A stretch of DNA of 58,004 nucleotides, taken from contig WIDE01000124.1 of NCBI GenBank assembly GCA_015039315.1, positions 36,514 through 94,517 of the forward strand. Reading direction: 5' to 3'. How positions within the stretch are numbered: position 1 is the first letter of the stretch; each line of letters begins with the position of its first letter. Position numbers and translations under genes: made by a program. The notes beneath the pieces were generated by a model, which saw only the letters and a program-made list of their open reading frames with translations, made no database searches and was not told the DNA's origin. The stretch comes from Clavulina sp. PMI_390. Its lineage: Eukaryota > Basidiomycota > Agaricomycetes > Cantharellales > Hydnaceae. Shown piece by piece: positions 23,886 through 35,608 of the stretch.

Positions 23886-26800
23886 CTAAGAGCTAAACGA
23901 CGCAGGGGTTCTAAACCAGAGCTCAACAGCGTCGACTACGGATTCCAATGACCACGGAATAAACCTAGGTCCCATCAGCGAGGCTGCAGTCTTTTGGATA
24001 ATAAGGGCTAGCCCAACGCGAACTGTCCGCCATGTTGCTGGCGGAATAGTGAGCGTCCCATTGGCGCTGCCTTGAGGTTGAATTTGTTGGAGGGCCATTC
24101 GTTTTAGTGCACCAAGCGTTTGTGAGACTGGCACCCGTTCGTGCTGCAACACAAACGCCAACGAGCGCAGCATGATAACCCACTCATTGACGCTGAAATA
24201 AATACCCAAACTCTCCCCAACATCTGATCCCCCAATGTACGCTCGATACACGCGCGCGAATGATGGTTCGCGGCGTAGCACCTCACTTCGAAGCGTAAGG
24301 TTATTGATAGCGATCTGAACGGAGGGCATGCGAAGCATTGATTGACGTTGCGAGTTGTTGTCGAGGATGCCACCATGGAAACGGAAGAGCTGGCTGTAGA
24401 ATTCATTCGTAAGGTGAAGGTCGCGCGCATTCATGGCAGCCCAGGAGCTTTCTGTAGGGGTCCAGGTACAAAGCTGATACATAGTGAGGATAATTGGGAG
24501 CGCCAACGGCTTGTCTCCAGAAATGACCTCAAGGAGAGATTGCTGAATGTACCCCAAAGCGCTTGCTTCTTGTATGCTCTTGGGTGGAGAACGGCACAGT
24601 CGATCTGCAAATGCTAGAAGCCATTGCTCATTCACGCTGGACCGAGTTATATGCCCCATATCACTCCACGAGCGAGGAAGCTCGAGGGTCGAATGCATCA
24701 GCCGCCCTTCAGCAGTTGTGACTGAAGGGAAATCTAGAAGCGAAGGATCACCCAGTGGGGTTCCATTCCACACAGAGATGCTCTGGTATCCCGTTGGATC
24801 CTCACTATATCCTAGAAAGCCTGCACGACGCTTCACGTATATTGTTTGAGTCTTTATGAGGTTATTCAGCGCTTGAGGGTCTGCTTTGGCATCAATTGTA
24901 AACTGCCAGTAGCGCGGACTGTCGATCTTGAGGGAAAGAAAGCGGTTGAAATCGGGTAAAAGTGTTGGACAGATGTACTGCTGATTGTTTTTTGCTTTAT
25001 CGGATGTCTTGATCCGGATTGGGATACGAGTGATCTCGTTGGTGTCAGCGTCGCGCGCAACAACGCAGCGGGGCTCTACAGCTAGGACCCAGAGATGTCG
25101 AAAGGCGGGGAGGAAACCTCGGGTGTCATTCGAATGGAGAGGGAAACGCGGGAAGAGAGACACAACGAGACATGCGATGGCAGCGTTTGATATGCCAAGT
25201 GTGTAGCGGCCGCCCCCGAGAAATAGGAATCCGAGAGCCATATGTGTTGCGATATGAGCACCAAATTTGATATGTGGGCCAAAAAGTCCGTGGCGGAGCC
25301 TAAAGCGTTGCAGCGACGCAATATCACCTGTGCCCGCCATGACCAGGCTGAGGGCTAAATCCACGAAGTTGATAGCCTCACGCATGACGGCCCGCCGCAA
25401 CTGATTGTCAAATGAAGGTGCTATGTGAGAAAAGGGCCAAGTACATTTCAGCGTGAACGCCAGATTCGACCAGATTTTCTTGATTAGCACGTACCAGTAG
25501 ATTGTCGCCTGAGATTTTCAAACAGTTTGTCGTGGAAATGTAGCAATGTCCTTTGTGCGGCGTCCGAACCAGATCCAGCAAACTTGAGGCCAATGGCCAA
25601 GCACGCACCAGACAATATGTTGTAGAACGCAAACTCGTACAGCTCCTTTGTGCCTTCAAGGACCTGCTTTCTGGACAAATCCTTAGGGGTTCGCTGTGCC
25701 TGGCCCAAGACCCACGAGATACTCGGCGAGATCTCGTCCCACATGATCAACGAACGACCTAGCGCTCTCAACAGGAGCAAAGATGGCTGCACTTCTTTCA
25801 GGCCGGCTGGATCCGGAGGGAGCTCAAACGTGCTTGCGATATCCTCTCTATTTGTTTTGAGGAACATAAGCGCAAGCGCAATCGTCGCCGCAGGCGTCAC
25901 ATAGTTCAGATTGACACCCAAGATGGGCGTGGAAGCACTAAACTGCACCCCATCTGACGGCTCCTTACCTGCAACATACGCACGCAGTATGGCAATGTTC
26001 TTCTCATCGGAGGACCTTCCAGAGCTCGTCCCAAGCCCGCACATAATCAGTCCATAGGCGAGACCGGCAGTGATAGTATATGCTTCACGATGCTCGTTGG
26101 GAATTTCGGGGCCGCCGCTCAGGTGGCCGATTGAGAGCTCACGCATGGCAACCTCGGCCATAGTGTGATTCCCGGTACCAAGATAAAGCAACCCTATACC
26201 CATAAGGGCAGCCACCTGGGCACCAAGCGGTATACCGAGCTCGGCGGAATCGACAGGAAGTAGGGGGCGCATGTGAATCGTCAACAACCGTGTACTGTCT
26301 TGGTCGCCAGAGCCAATGTGAGAAGCCCCAAGGCCAAGGAGGATTGCGATAGAGGTGAGTTCGTGCTTTGGAACTAGGTAACGGTACCCGTGCCAGCTCC
26401 AAATATTTCGGAGATGTCCCGTGAGGCCCAACCCCAAAAGATACCCTGCATGTTCAGCTGATAGATCCTGCGGTTTGTTGTACGCAATCCACGAGCTGTC
26501 AATCCCTGCTGCGTACGGACTGACTTTGACAGCCGCGGCGAGCCCGTTGTGAAACTCAGCCCATGACTTGGCCTCGGGTTGGATCTTGGTCATGTCTGGT
26601 GCGTATGTCATGTTCTGAGGAACAAATTTGACTTGAAGCTCAAGTGGTGGCACATAGTACTCGTCTCGTGAGAGCCGCGAGATCGATCCAAATGTGTAGA
26701 TGGCGCGGCCAAACGGCTGAGAGAAGGTACGCTCAACTATATGATTTACAGTCGCTCCAAGTTCTTTAGCGAGGTCGTGTTCGCTATATGGAACATCAGC

Positions 26801-29800
26801 CAGTATCATGGGTTTACAAGAAAGAGGTGACTAACTTGATGTCTGGTCGATCATTGACTTTGACGTTCGGGACTCTTGATGAATCCAACAACATATCCAT
26901 TTCACGTAATCGCTGGTCCTCGGCGAACCTCACGTTCGAGAAATTCCTCTTGCTAGGATCCATTTCCACGGGTGCAGGAATGCGCATTGATGCTAGTGCC
27001 CTAGAGTGCTCCCCAATAACATCAATCGTCTCGTACATGTCATTCTGGTTCTGCTCTCAGTGATAAGATCAGCATCAAAATATCAAGAAATCCCACCAGG
27101 ACCAACCCTAGCGCCGTGAGAACGAGGGAGAGTAAACTTACAGCGCATTTCCCGGTTAAGAACTCGCCAAACAAAGATGTTTTGTCTTCTTCCCCGTATC
27201 TCTCCTCGTCGTCCTCATCCCATTGTTCGCTCAATCCGTCTCGGGAATCTATGCTGCCCCCGTCCCTTGTCATTTTCGCGAGATCCTCTCTTCCAATAAA
27301 CATGTAAGTCCGCCATCCCCATCCACCTCCCATCTTTGGAAGATTTTGCGCCGTCCTAATGCACTCGATGATAGGCGTCGCGATATTCACTGGCATGCAG
27401 TCAATATCTCGATGAGTAAGACCATGCGCGATGATAGTTTCGACAGCAAGGTGCGCACGAGCGCGTGACGTTGCAGCGGACAATTCAGGAGCAGCCTTCA
27501 TCGAAGCATAGACGGCAAGAAGAGTATGGGTGAGTGGAAGCCCAGAGAGTGTCCTGATGAACTTCTTCTGCATGTATTGACCTGAGAATAGAGTAGGAGG
27601 GGGAATTGTGGAGCCGGAGGTTGACGGGGCCGGTCCCCCATACTCGAATGCTGGACGAATGTGGTATGCCTCTGCCGCTTGGGCAGGGCCCATGTAGATC
27701 TGTGAAGATGTAACAACGCCAAGCGTGGTGTGTAGATAACCGATGATATCTGGCGGGCTCATCGGGCTGAAGATGCCAGCTTGGGCACGCAGTGGACAGG
27801 TCAGATGCTCGTAGGAATGAAAGGCTGAGGGAGAACAGACCTGAACTAACGAGATCCCAATTTATACCACATACATCTGGACATGTCCGTAGCCAGTACT
27901 CAACCCAATCCGGACCCACTCCATAACCGAGCTTTACGATAAGTGGTACCAGCATCAGTAGCTGCTCTTGTTTGCGCGAGTCAAGCTTAAGTTCCTCGCC
28001 AAGGAGGTGCAAAGCATGGGTGATGGGTGTCAAGAAAGGGTGCGATAAGGTCGGCGAAGACGGCAAAGGAGACGAGGATGATGGGCGAGAAGAGATTTTG
28101 ATAGTTCTCAATGCACGATCTGAGCGTTTTTGTTGGTAGATTCTATGGGATTTCATGCGACTCCATGGCCCACTGGCAGCGGGAGTTGTGTGACCTATGT
28201 GTGTAGTGCCGCTTAGAAAATCAATGACGGCTTTGGAGAAGCACTCAAATTCGCCATCCTCGCCAGCTTGCGTAACGTGACGTTCGGACAAGAAACGCGC
28301 TCGTAGCTCTTGAAAAACCTGTGTTGGACAAATTTGTGCCAGCACATGTAGTGCAGAACGGACAAGCGGATTGCGAGGAGAGAGATCTGTGCACGTTCTC
28401 TGCTCTTGCCCACCTTCAAAGACAACGGTGACAAAGGCGCCTTCTGGGTCTTTTAGTGAAACGACCCGCGGTGAGCGATCGTAACTCGGGAGCGGAATGA
28501 AAGGGCTCCGGACGGCCAGTTGGGCCATGACGCCATGAAGGTTTGAGTTGGTGTGGGGTATGGAGACAAAAACCTCCGTTATTCCACCATGGGAAAGGAG
28601 AACTAATGAACCGTCTGGGCGGATGACGAGAAGATCAGTAAACCCCTCTATGCAACGTGTAGCTAGCACCTCAGCAGCGGCATAGCTAGTGGGTGGGGGT
28701 GTGGCGATGTCAATTGATGAATGACGGGCAAGGTGATGAGGGTGTTGGATGGAGAGGATATGAAGCGTTCCGAGAAGTGGAATAGCGGCGCAGGCACCGG
28801 GAGACTCGGTTAGGATGGCATCAAATACACAGAGGTACAAGTTTGTGTGGTTGATACTGTGAAGGAAGGACAGCTTAGAGTGACGGGTAATGATGATAGA
28901 CAATAGGATACCTACTTAGGAGGGACATCTGTTCGCCACACCTCGCGGAGGATGGTCTTTGTGGGAACGATTTGGAAGTCTGGTGGCGAGTAGACCTCCG
29001 GATGGAGGGAAGTGCTATGCTTCGGGTGTTGAAGCTCGTAGCTGAGAACTCTCAAAATGTGCTTTTTAGCATTGAAAACAAGGACAAGGGAAGGATCGGG
29101 CGCACCAATCGTGTACCGGGGGGCGGAAATGGACATTATTTCATCGTGTGGACTCAACGGAGACTCGAAGGTGTCACTGTCGTCTGTTGAGATGATAGAT
29201 TCATGAACTGGCCGGATTTCGTCATAGGGGGAGAGAAGAGAGTAGACGAGAGGGGGTGAAGAGGCAGGGTGCAACGACGAGGCGCCCGTTTGGCTTCCTA
29301 TGGGGTTGAAGCCAGCAGCGAAGAACATGAGTCCAACGGGAGCGAGTCGCCAGACTCTGGCCACTGCAAAAGGCATGTTAATAGTGAACTCGAGTCCATC
29401 GAGGGAGTGGATGAATGCAATGTCTCGACGAAAGATGCAGATGCATAATTTGGGCCTCAGATCGGCCCCTGTGTTTCGTTTAAGCTGCTCTGAGTGTCGG
29501 AGCAAGGCAAAAGGCCCAAAGGTATCGGGAGAGAGTAGCGTCGGCTGACGTTTCGCAAAGGATGCTTCGGAGGGAGAGAATGCCCACGGGCGGATAGGGA
29601 GGGAGAATTTGGCGAACGATGCGGCGATGATGTGCTCTTCCCCGCGATTTGTGGTAGAGTATGTCCATTTGCGCTTCTCCACTCCGCCCACAGTCCACAC
29701 GACTGAAGATGCCGTCCAGCTGAGCGCGTTCTCGCCATGGGTGTCGGTTGCAGGGAGCAAGACGCGCGAGGAGCCGTCCTCTGGTGTGCTCGAGTGCCCC

Positions 29801-29832
29801 AGCAGCCTCTCAATCTCGTCCCGGAGTGTCAT
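23886..29832 (-). CDS. APC1: Anaphase-promoting complex subunit 1
   Basis: Largest scaffold of the APC/C E3 ubiquitin ligase, which drives securin and cyclin destruction in mitosis. Starts at ATG 29830-29832 (MTLRDEIERLLGHSS). The N-terminal WD40-like half includes SWTASSVVWTVGGVEKRKWTY, FIHSLDGLEFTINMPFAV and VARVWRLAPVGLMFFAAGFN. A middle helical segment has LLMLVPLIVKLGYGVGPDWVEYW. The proteasome/cyclosome (PC) repeats show as repeated small-residue helices: HAGYLLGLGLTGHL, SIAILLGLGASHIGSGD, AALMGIGLLYLGTGNHTMAE, ITAGLAYGLIMCGLG and IKFGAHIATHMALGFLFLGG. The C-terminal domain (FRHLWVLAVEPRCVVARD...) ends ASFSS-stop. The main coding blocks are 29832-28916, then 28870 down to about 27840, 27762-27060 and 26805 to the end, with short introns between. 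Its promoter is shared with the Bromo_TP gene. Confidence 0.93.
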
Positions 29833-29922
29833 GGTTTGTTGGGTGTTGTTGGCGCGAGCGTGTTAGCAAACAAAGGAGGTCAACGCAGGACTTCGGCAGA
29901 GAAACTTGCTTCCGAGCTCTTG
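29833..29922. promoter_or_regulatory. 90-bp bidirectional promoter, APC1 / Bromo_TP gene
   Basis: Only 90 bp separate the two divergent start codons, so both promoters and 5' UTRs must overlap or extend into the neighbouring coding sequence. No TATA box is visible. Confidence 0.6.
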
Positions 29923-31480
29923 ATGGCGTCTGGCTCGGCTTCAACGCGGGAAGCAGTCCACAGACATCTCAGGAACGCCACCGTCACTGTCGTAAGAGCT
30001 CATGACTTTGCTAAAACGTCGCAGACGGCGGTCCATGTCCTCACCGACTTGCTCGCTCGCTTCTGTGATCTCCTCATCGGCACCACATCTGAACATGCTC
30101 ACCTGGCTGGACGCACATCTGCCAATGTGCTTGACGCACTTGCCGCATTGGAAGAACTCGGTATGGATGTTCAAGACCTCATGGACTGGCGTAGGGTTGA
30201 TGGGCCTACCATTGCCGAATACCATTCACACGAACCTTCTTCAGGTACAGGACTATCCGGTATGTCTCCTATGGGCACTGTCGTGTACCACCTGTACTTA
30301 TTCTCCCGCATTAGATGCCTTAAATGTTGGGAAACTCTCTCAGCAGGATGGTATACGGCTCGAATACCGCCAAATTGAGGATGACGAAATCCCTGGCAGT
30401 CCAAGTACCGATTCCGTGCCATCTCCCACCTTGATTCCCTCCGTGCCCGATCTTGATCGCATGGATGAATCTTCCCTGGATCCCTCATCCCCTGACTCGG
30501 ACTTTCGCGCCTTCTCCCCCACACCACACACCACCATGACCCCGAACAACCTGGGCTCGTGGAATATGCTTGTATCACAACATACCCACGATCACCTACC
30601 ACCATGGCCCGGGGAGGAGCCTCCCTATGGGGAAAAATCTTCTTTGTACTCATATCCTGATCCCTATCCTGCATTGGATGATCAACCGATGCAAGAACCA
30701 GCAGCGCATGCTACTCCTCATCTTCTTCCCCAGAGGGCCACTCGCACGGCTCAACAAAAGTCCCAAGCAGCCGGCGCAACGCCTCTTTACATGCCACCTA
30801 TTCCCTTTGAATCTTGCTCATCTAGCCATGAACTATTTACTCAGCTCCCCGATGCTCCCTACCGGGACGAGCCATTTCAGCCAGCTTCGACTCATCCATA
30901 CTTGCTCGCTGCGATGCAACTCGCGCAAGAAAATGTGTCATCAAGCTCCAACCCCGCCCGCCTTTCCATCTCTGCAACCCTCTCTGCAGCTGCCAAATCC
31001 CGCTATACTATGTCTGACTCACTCTTCGCATCGAGCGAGACAGCAAGTGCTCCCCCACCCCCACGTCAGCTCGCCCCAGGCCCAGTGTATCCACGGCAGG
31101 TTAATCCCAAGGCGCCGACGGTGCTCCTGCCACCAAATCCGCCTCCACGGTCAATCCAGTCGGTAATGGCTGACGCGCTTGATCCTCAACCTCCCCACCT
31201 GCGCACGCACATGCAAGCGCTCAATGCACGCATAGTAAGGCCTAGTGTACACGGTGAAGTGAACCTATTGGCCCCGCCAGTGGTCCTTAGTGACCCGCAG
31301 GGCAAGCCACAGCTTTGGGGACGGGGAGTGAAGGCGCCATGGAATCCACCAGCAAACGCGGTGGTCGCTAAAGAGCGGCCGTCAGACCTGACGGAGGCGA
31401 TGCTCTACAATACTTGGCCCACAGCAGTCAAAAAACCCGAGAACGAGTTATCTGCCTCATATAACGATTACCATTCCTAA
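29923..31480 (+). CDS. Bromo_TP histone-fold protein (TAF3/TAF8-like)
   Basis: The N-terminal 85 residues form a histone fold of the bromodomain-associated (Bromo_TP) type: EAVHRHLRNATVTVVRAHDF, KTSQTAVHVLTDLLARFCDL, SEHAHLAGRTSANVLDALAA and LEELGMDVQDLMDW. Such folds occur in TFIID subunits TAF3 and TAF8, where they pair with TAF10. The rest is Pro/Ser-rich and probably disordered. A conserved-looking C-terminal segment has HMQALNARIVRPSVHGEVN and GRGVKAPWNPPANA. Exons are 29923-30244 and 30315-31480. The start is the first in-frame ATG after the APC1 start on the other strand. No PHD finger is present. Assignment to TAF3, TAF8 or another paralogue cannot be settled here. Confidence 0.8.
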
Positions 31481-31818
31481 TTTTTGGTGTACTTATATCC
31501 ATACCCATCGCATCAGAGACGCCTTGGCCTCCTTGAGTGCATTTAACCTCCCTTTGCCTTGCGTGTTCGTATTTGGTTATGGGGGAATCGACATAGTTCT
31601 ACTTGAAGGCAGCAAGGATTTTACTGAAGGGACGGGTTGGCCCGCATCACACCTACGTTTAAACCCACTTGATTACCACTAGTTGGTAAAGATGATAAGG
31701 GGGGTTTCTATTCTGTTCCGTTTCGTTCTGTCCAGTTCCTACTCGAAAGATGGGACGGGTATTTGCACATGCTTGTCAATATTTGCTTGTGTAGCCTCCA
31801 AAAGAGGAGTTGCCCCGT
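31481..31818. other. Intergenic upstream of the helicase gene
   Basis: 338 bp, presumed 3' UTR of the Bromo_TP gene and promoter of the helicase. Nothing else seen. Confidence 0.5.
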
Positions 31819-34800
31819 ATGGCTCCTGCCTCCCTCCTCCGTCGTTCGTTGCTCGATATATGCAAGCCAATAGGACCAACTGACCCTCATTCCTTACAGC
31901 CTCGTTTCTACGCGTGGCGTCAGGGTCGTCTGCGGCATCCTATGCCCGAGCCATTTCGCGGGCGTATGGCACAAATATTGATTCACTCTCCCCTCCATAC
32001 TCAGAACCCTCGTATTCCGAGATTTATGAAGATTTGCTGCCGTTTGAACCCCCAGCAGCAAGCGAAATGGAAATATTTCCTTTGTCCATCGACCCCCCAC
32101 AGCCGAAACCTACACGACCCTCAGCTTTGGAGCCGAGAAAAACTTATAGGGCCCGTCTCTCACCAAAGGCAGAAACCGGTCGTCTATGGCGAGCGAAGCC
32201 CTCACCCCCTAATTCGCTCCGCGTCATGCGAGCCGCTGAGTCTGAATGGCTCCAGGGCGACGAGGACGAACGTATCCCCGCGAAGAAACAGAAACGGGGC
32301 CGACCCAAAGCTGACTGGAGGTCTAATCTCGCTCGATATAACGGTCTTACCACTCCCCCTGCAGCTCCTCTCATCTCAAAAGCGTCTAGGGCTGACAGTG
32401 CGAGGATAGAGACCAAGGCGGAAACTAGGTCAGACGCGGATACCAAGCCGAAGCGTTTTCGTCCTGCACAATTGCACGTCGGATTAGATCAGCCTTTTGG
32501 TGCCGAGGTTGCAGCATACCAGTCCAAGTGCGTATCTTGCTACTAAGTGATCCGTCTCCTACTTACGACGATGTGCGTAATAGATTCATTCCTCTACTGG
32601 ATGCCGAGCAAGCCCACGAGGCCCTTATGATCAAGGAGCGTCTCAGGCTTCCCGTAGACAAACTTCACAGAGATGGGTATTGCATTCCCGGCCTCAGCGC
32701 CTTCTGGTTGGAAGCAACACAGTTTGGTATGCCTGTTGCAGTGTTTTCTCTGGGCCCAGGGGTTACCCTTGGTAGTCACTTAATAGAGTTCGTTCTTTTA
32801 TCCTCCTGCACTTTTACATAACCAAAATTGATTCGAGGACGCCCATATGATTCAGTAATGGGACCCAGGTGATCCTTTCCCGAGAAGATCCTTTGACAGA
32901 GGACGTGAAACTTGGATCTGTCATCGGAAAATCCACTACTCAGCTGCGAGTAGTGTTCCAACAACGGTTCGATATCGATTCAGGGCTTTGGAGGTAAATT
33001 TCAAGTCTTTCGCGCCACTGAGCCAGATAAATTTACACGTATTCTCTTGGGTATAGAGTGGATCTCGCCTCATCGGACATATCATTCATACGCATGCGTG
33101 CAGCGCTGGACCACCTCCATTTTGACCCTGCGTCTCTAGCGCGAGAAACCGTCCCCAACAAGGAACCCATCCTCCTTGGCACACATCTACGAGACCTCCT
33201 CCTCAAAGGTTTCGAATCAAAGGCCCGCTCAGTAAAGCACGATGATGCCCTGCATGTTGATCTTAAACCGTCTACAGCATCCAAATCTCCGAAGGATTTA
33301 CCGATTCCCTTGGTGGAACCCGAGCTAGCCGTAAAATCTCCTTCAAGTGTCCTTCTGAAGGATGATGCCCTCTATAGTTGGGCACAAAGATATCAACGCG
33401 AAAACCCGGAGGTTCTCGAAGATGACCCGAAATTCGATTTAAACGCGTCGCAAGTCCGCGCCGTGGCATGTATGCTCGGGAATCGGCTGAGCTTGATTCA
33501 GGGAGTAAGTCAGCCCCACCGATCCCTTATAAGCTAGTCAGCCCTCATATCTATCCACATTACTATTAGCCCCCCGGCACTGGAAAAAGCAAGACTATCG
33601 TCGAAGCCGTGAGGGTGCTCAAGGTATGCATGATTGCTTCTCTATTCTCCAGCTCCTTATCTGACCTAGTCATGCATTAGAAACACTTCCGTGTGCCGAT
33701 TCCGCTAGTCGTGTGTACCTACACCAATGTCGCCGTTGACAACCTCGTTGAATCTTTCTCTAACTGTGGCCTCAATCCCCTTCGCGTTGGCTTCGCGGGT
33801 CGCGTACCAGACCATCTCCACAACTATACGCTGGACGCGAAGATTGAGGCACACTCGTCGAAACCGGTGATTGATGAGATCAGAGCCAAGTTGGATAATG
33901 CTGAGAGGGCATTAGAGAGGGTTGAGGCCAGCTTGGGGCGATCTGGATCAAGGAAACTTACAACTGATACATCTGAGAAGGTCGCGAAGTTGACAAAAAA
34001 GCGATGTAAGTCCTGTCTGATATCGGATAAGTTTTTGTGTTTGGATTTCTTCTGACATCATTTTTAGCGAATCTCGAGGCCACACTTGCACAGCTCAGGC
34101 GGCAGAAATGGACAAGAGAGACAGAGATGCTCACAGAAATCGTACAAACCGCAGATGTTGTCAGTTATTCTTTCATTTCTCAACTCCTGTGCATTTTTCT
34201 CATGATATTCTCCATAGGTCTGTACCACCATGATCACCTCCGCCTGCGCTGCGCTGCAAGTCATCGACTTCCCAGTCGTGTTTATCGACGAAGCATCCAT
34301 GTCGACTGAGCCTGCATCTCTAATACCTATAATGCGCGGCGTATGTCTTATATGCTACATCACCGTAACTATCCCTTTCTGACACCATTCTTTGACGGTG
34401 CTAGTCGCAGCACGTTGCACTAGTAGGAGACCACAAACAACTCCCACCAGTCGTCGTCAGTAACGATGCTCTCTCGGGCGGATTGGGCGTCAGCCTGTTT
34501 GAGCGCCTTGTTCAAGAGCACGGTATGTGTTTCTGATATCGTTTTCCGAGCGTTTTCTCAGTCGTACCTGCTGTAGAAGTCCCGCTTGTAATGCTGGAGG
34601 AACAGTACAGGATGCACCCAGGGATTTCCCATTTCCCAAACTCCGAGTTTTACGATTATCAGCTCAAAGATGGGACCCGCCCTGATGCGGATTGGACGCC
34701 TCCTTTATCGGCATTCCTGCCTATCAACCCTGTCACCGGCGCTACCAGCTCTGCCGTTTTCTTGAACCATATGAGCCGAGAAACGCGTCGCGCTAGGAGT

Positions 34801-35445
34801 ACGATGAATGCTAACGAGGCAGAGATTGTTTGCCGAATCATCGAGGACCTGCTATTGCAAAATCCAGTGAGTTGATCAGCCATCTGAGACATGCAAACAA
34901 TATGCTGATTATGGTCCCAGAATCTGATGGGCAAAGATATTGGCGTGATCGCACCTTATGTCGCGCAGATCAAGCTCCTCACTACTATGCTGCGTGAAGA
35001 CCCCGAGCGGCGAGCCACATTCGAAGATGTCCTTGGCAAATATCGCGCTCTGGAGGTTCCGCTTGTGGAAGTGAAGACTGTCGACGGGTTTGAAGGCCGC
35101 GAGAAAGACGTCATTATTTTTTCAACTGTTCGGAGCAATGCTGCAGGCCAAATTGGTTTCTTGGCAGATCGGCGGAGACTCAATGTTGGGCTGACTCGCG
35201 CACGTCGAGGCCTGTTTGTTCTCGGTAACGCACAAACTCTCATGAAGGGGAAAGTGACAGCGTTTGGTGATCTCGGGAGGCAGAGTCTGCTGCATCAGTC
35301 AATGGTCTCCGATGGGGTATGGGGAAGGTTTGTCAGGTATATGGATGAGCACCATCTCATTACCCAGTGGCAGCCGACTGTACCAGGAGCTGGCATTGGG
35401 ATAAGCCAACTAAAAGATCCAAAGAAGCAAGTGATGGCTTTGTAG
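31819..35445 (+). CDS. UPF1-like superfamily 1 helicase
   Basis: An SF1B-type DNA/RNA helicase core: Walker [15 protein letters not shown] (split by an intron before PPGTGKS), motif Ia [15 protein letters not shown], Walker [14 protein letters not shown], motif [14 protein letters not shown], motif [18 protein letters not shown], motif [22 protein letters not shown] and motif [19 protein letters not shown]. These match the UPF1/SMUBP2/SEN1 class. A coiled segment between motifs Ia and II ([18 protein letters not shown]) fits the 1B-type insertion. The N-terminus is basic and disordered ([15 protein letters not shown]), with no CH zinc domain as in UPF1, so it is not UPF1 itself. The first exon (about 31819-31840, MAPASLL) joins 31900 on a GTCGTT donor; a mitochondrial-type leader is possible and this is the least certain part. 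About ten exons. Confidence 0.82.
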
Positions 35446-35608
35446 CTAACCAAAGGGGTTTAAGGCGTGGAACTATTGAGCATGAATATTAAAGCATGTT
35501 CAATGTGCTATAGTTTTACACTACTTTACATCAACCTAGATAATTCTTTATAATTCATGAACGCCATACCAGAGTATGGTGTATTATCCCCCGTCTCATG
35601 ATATGGAG

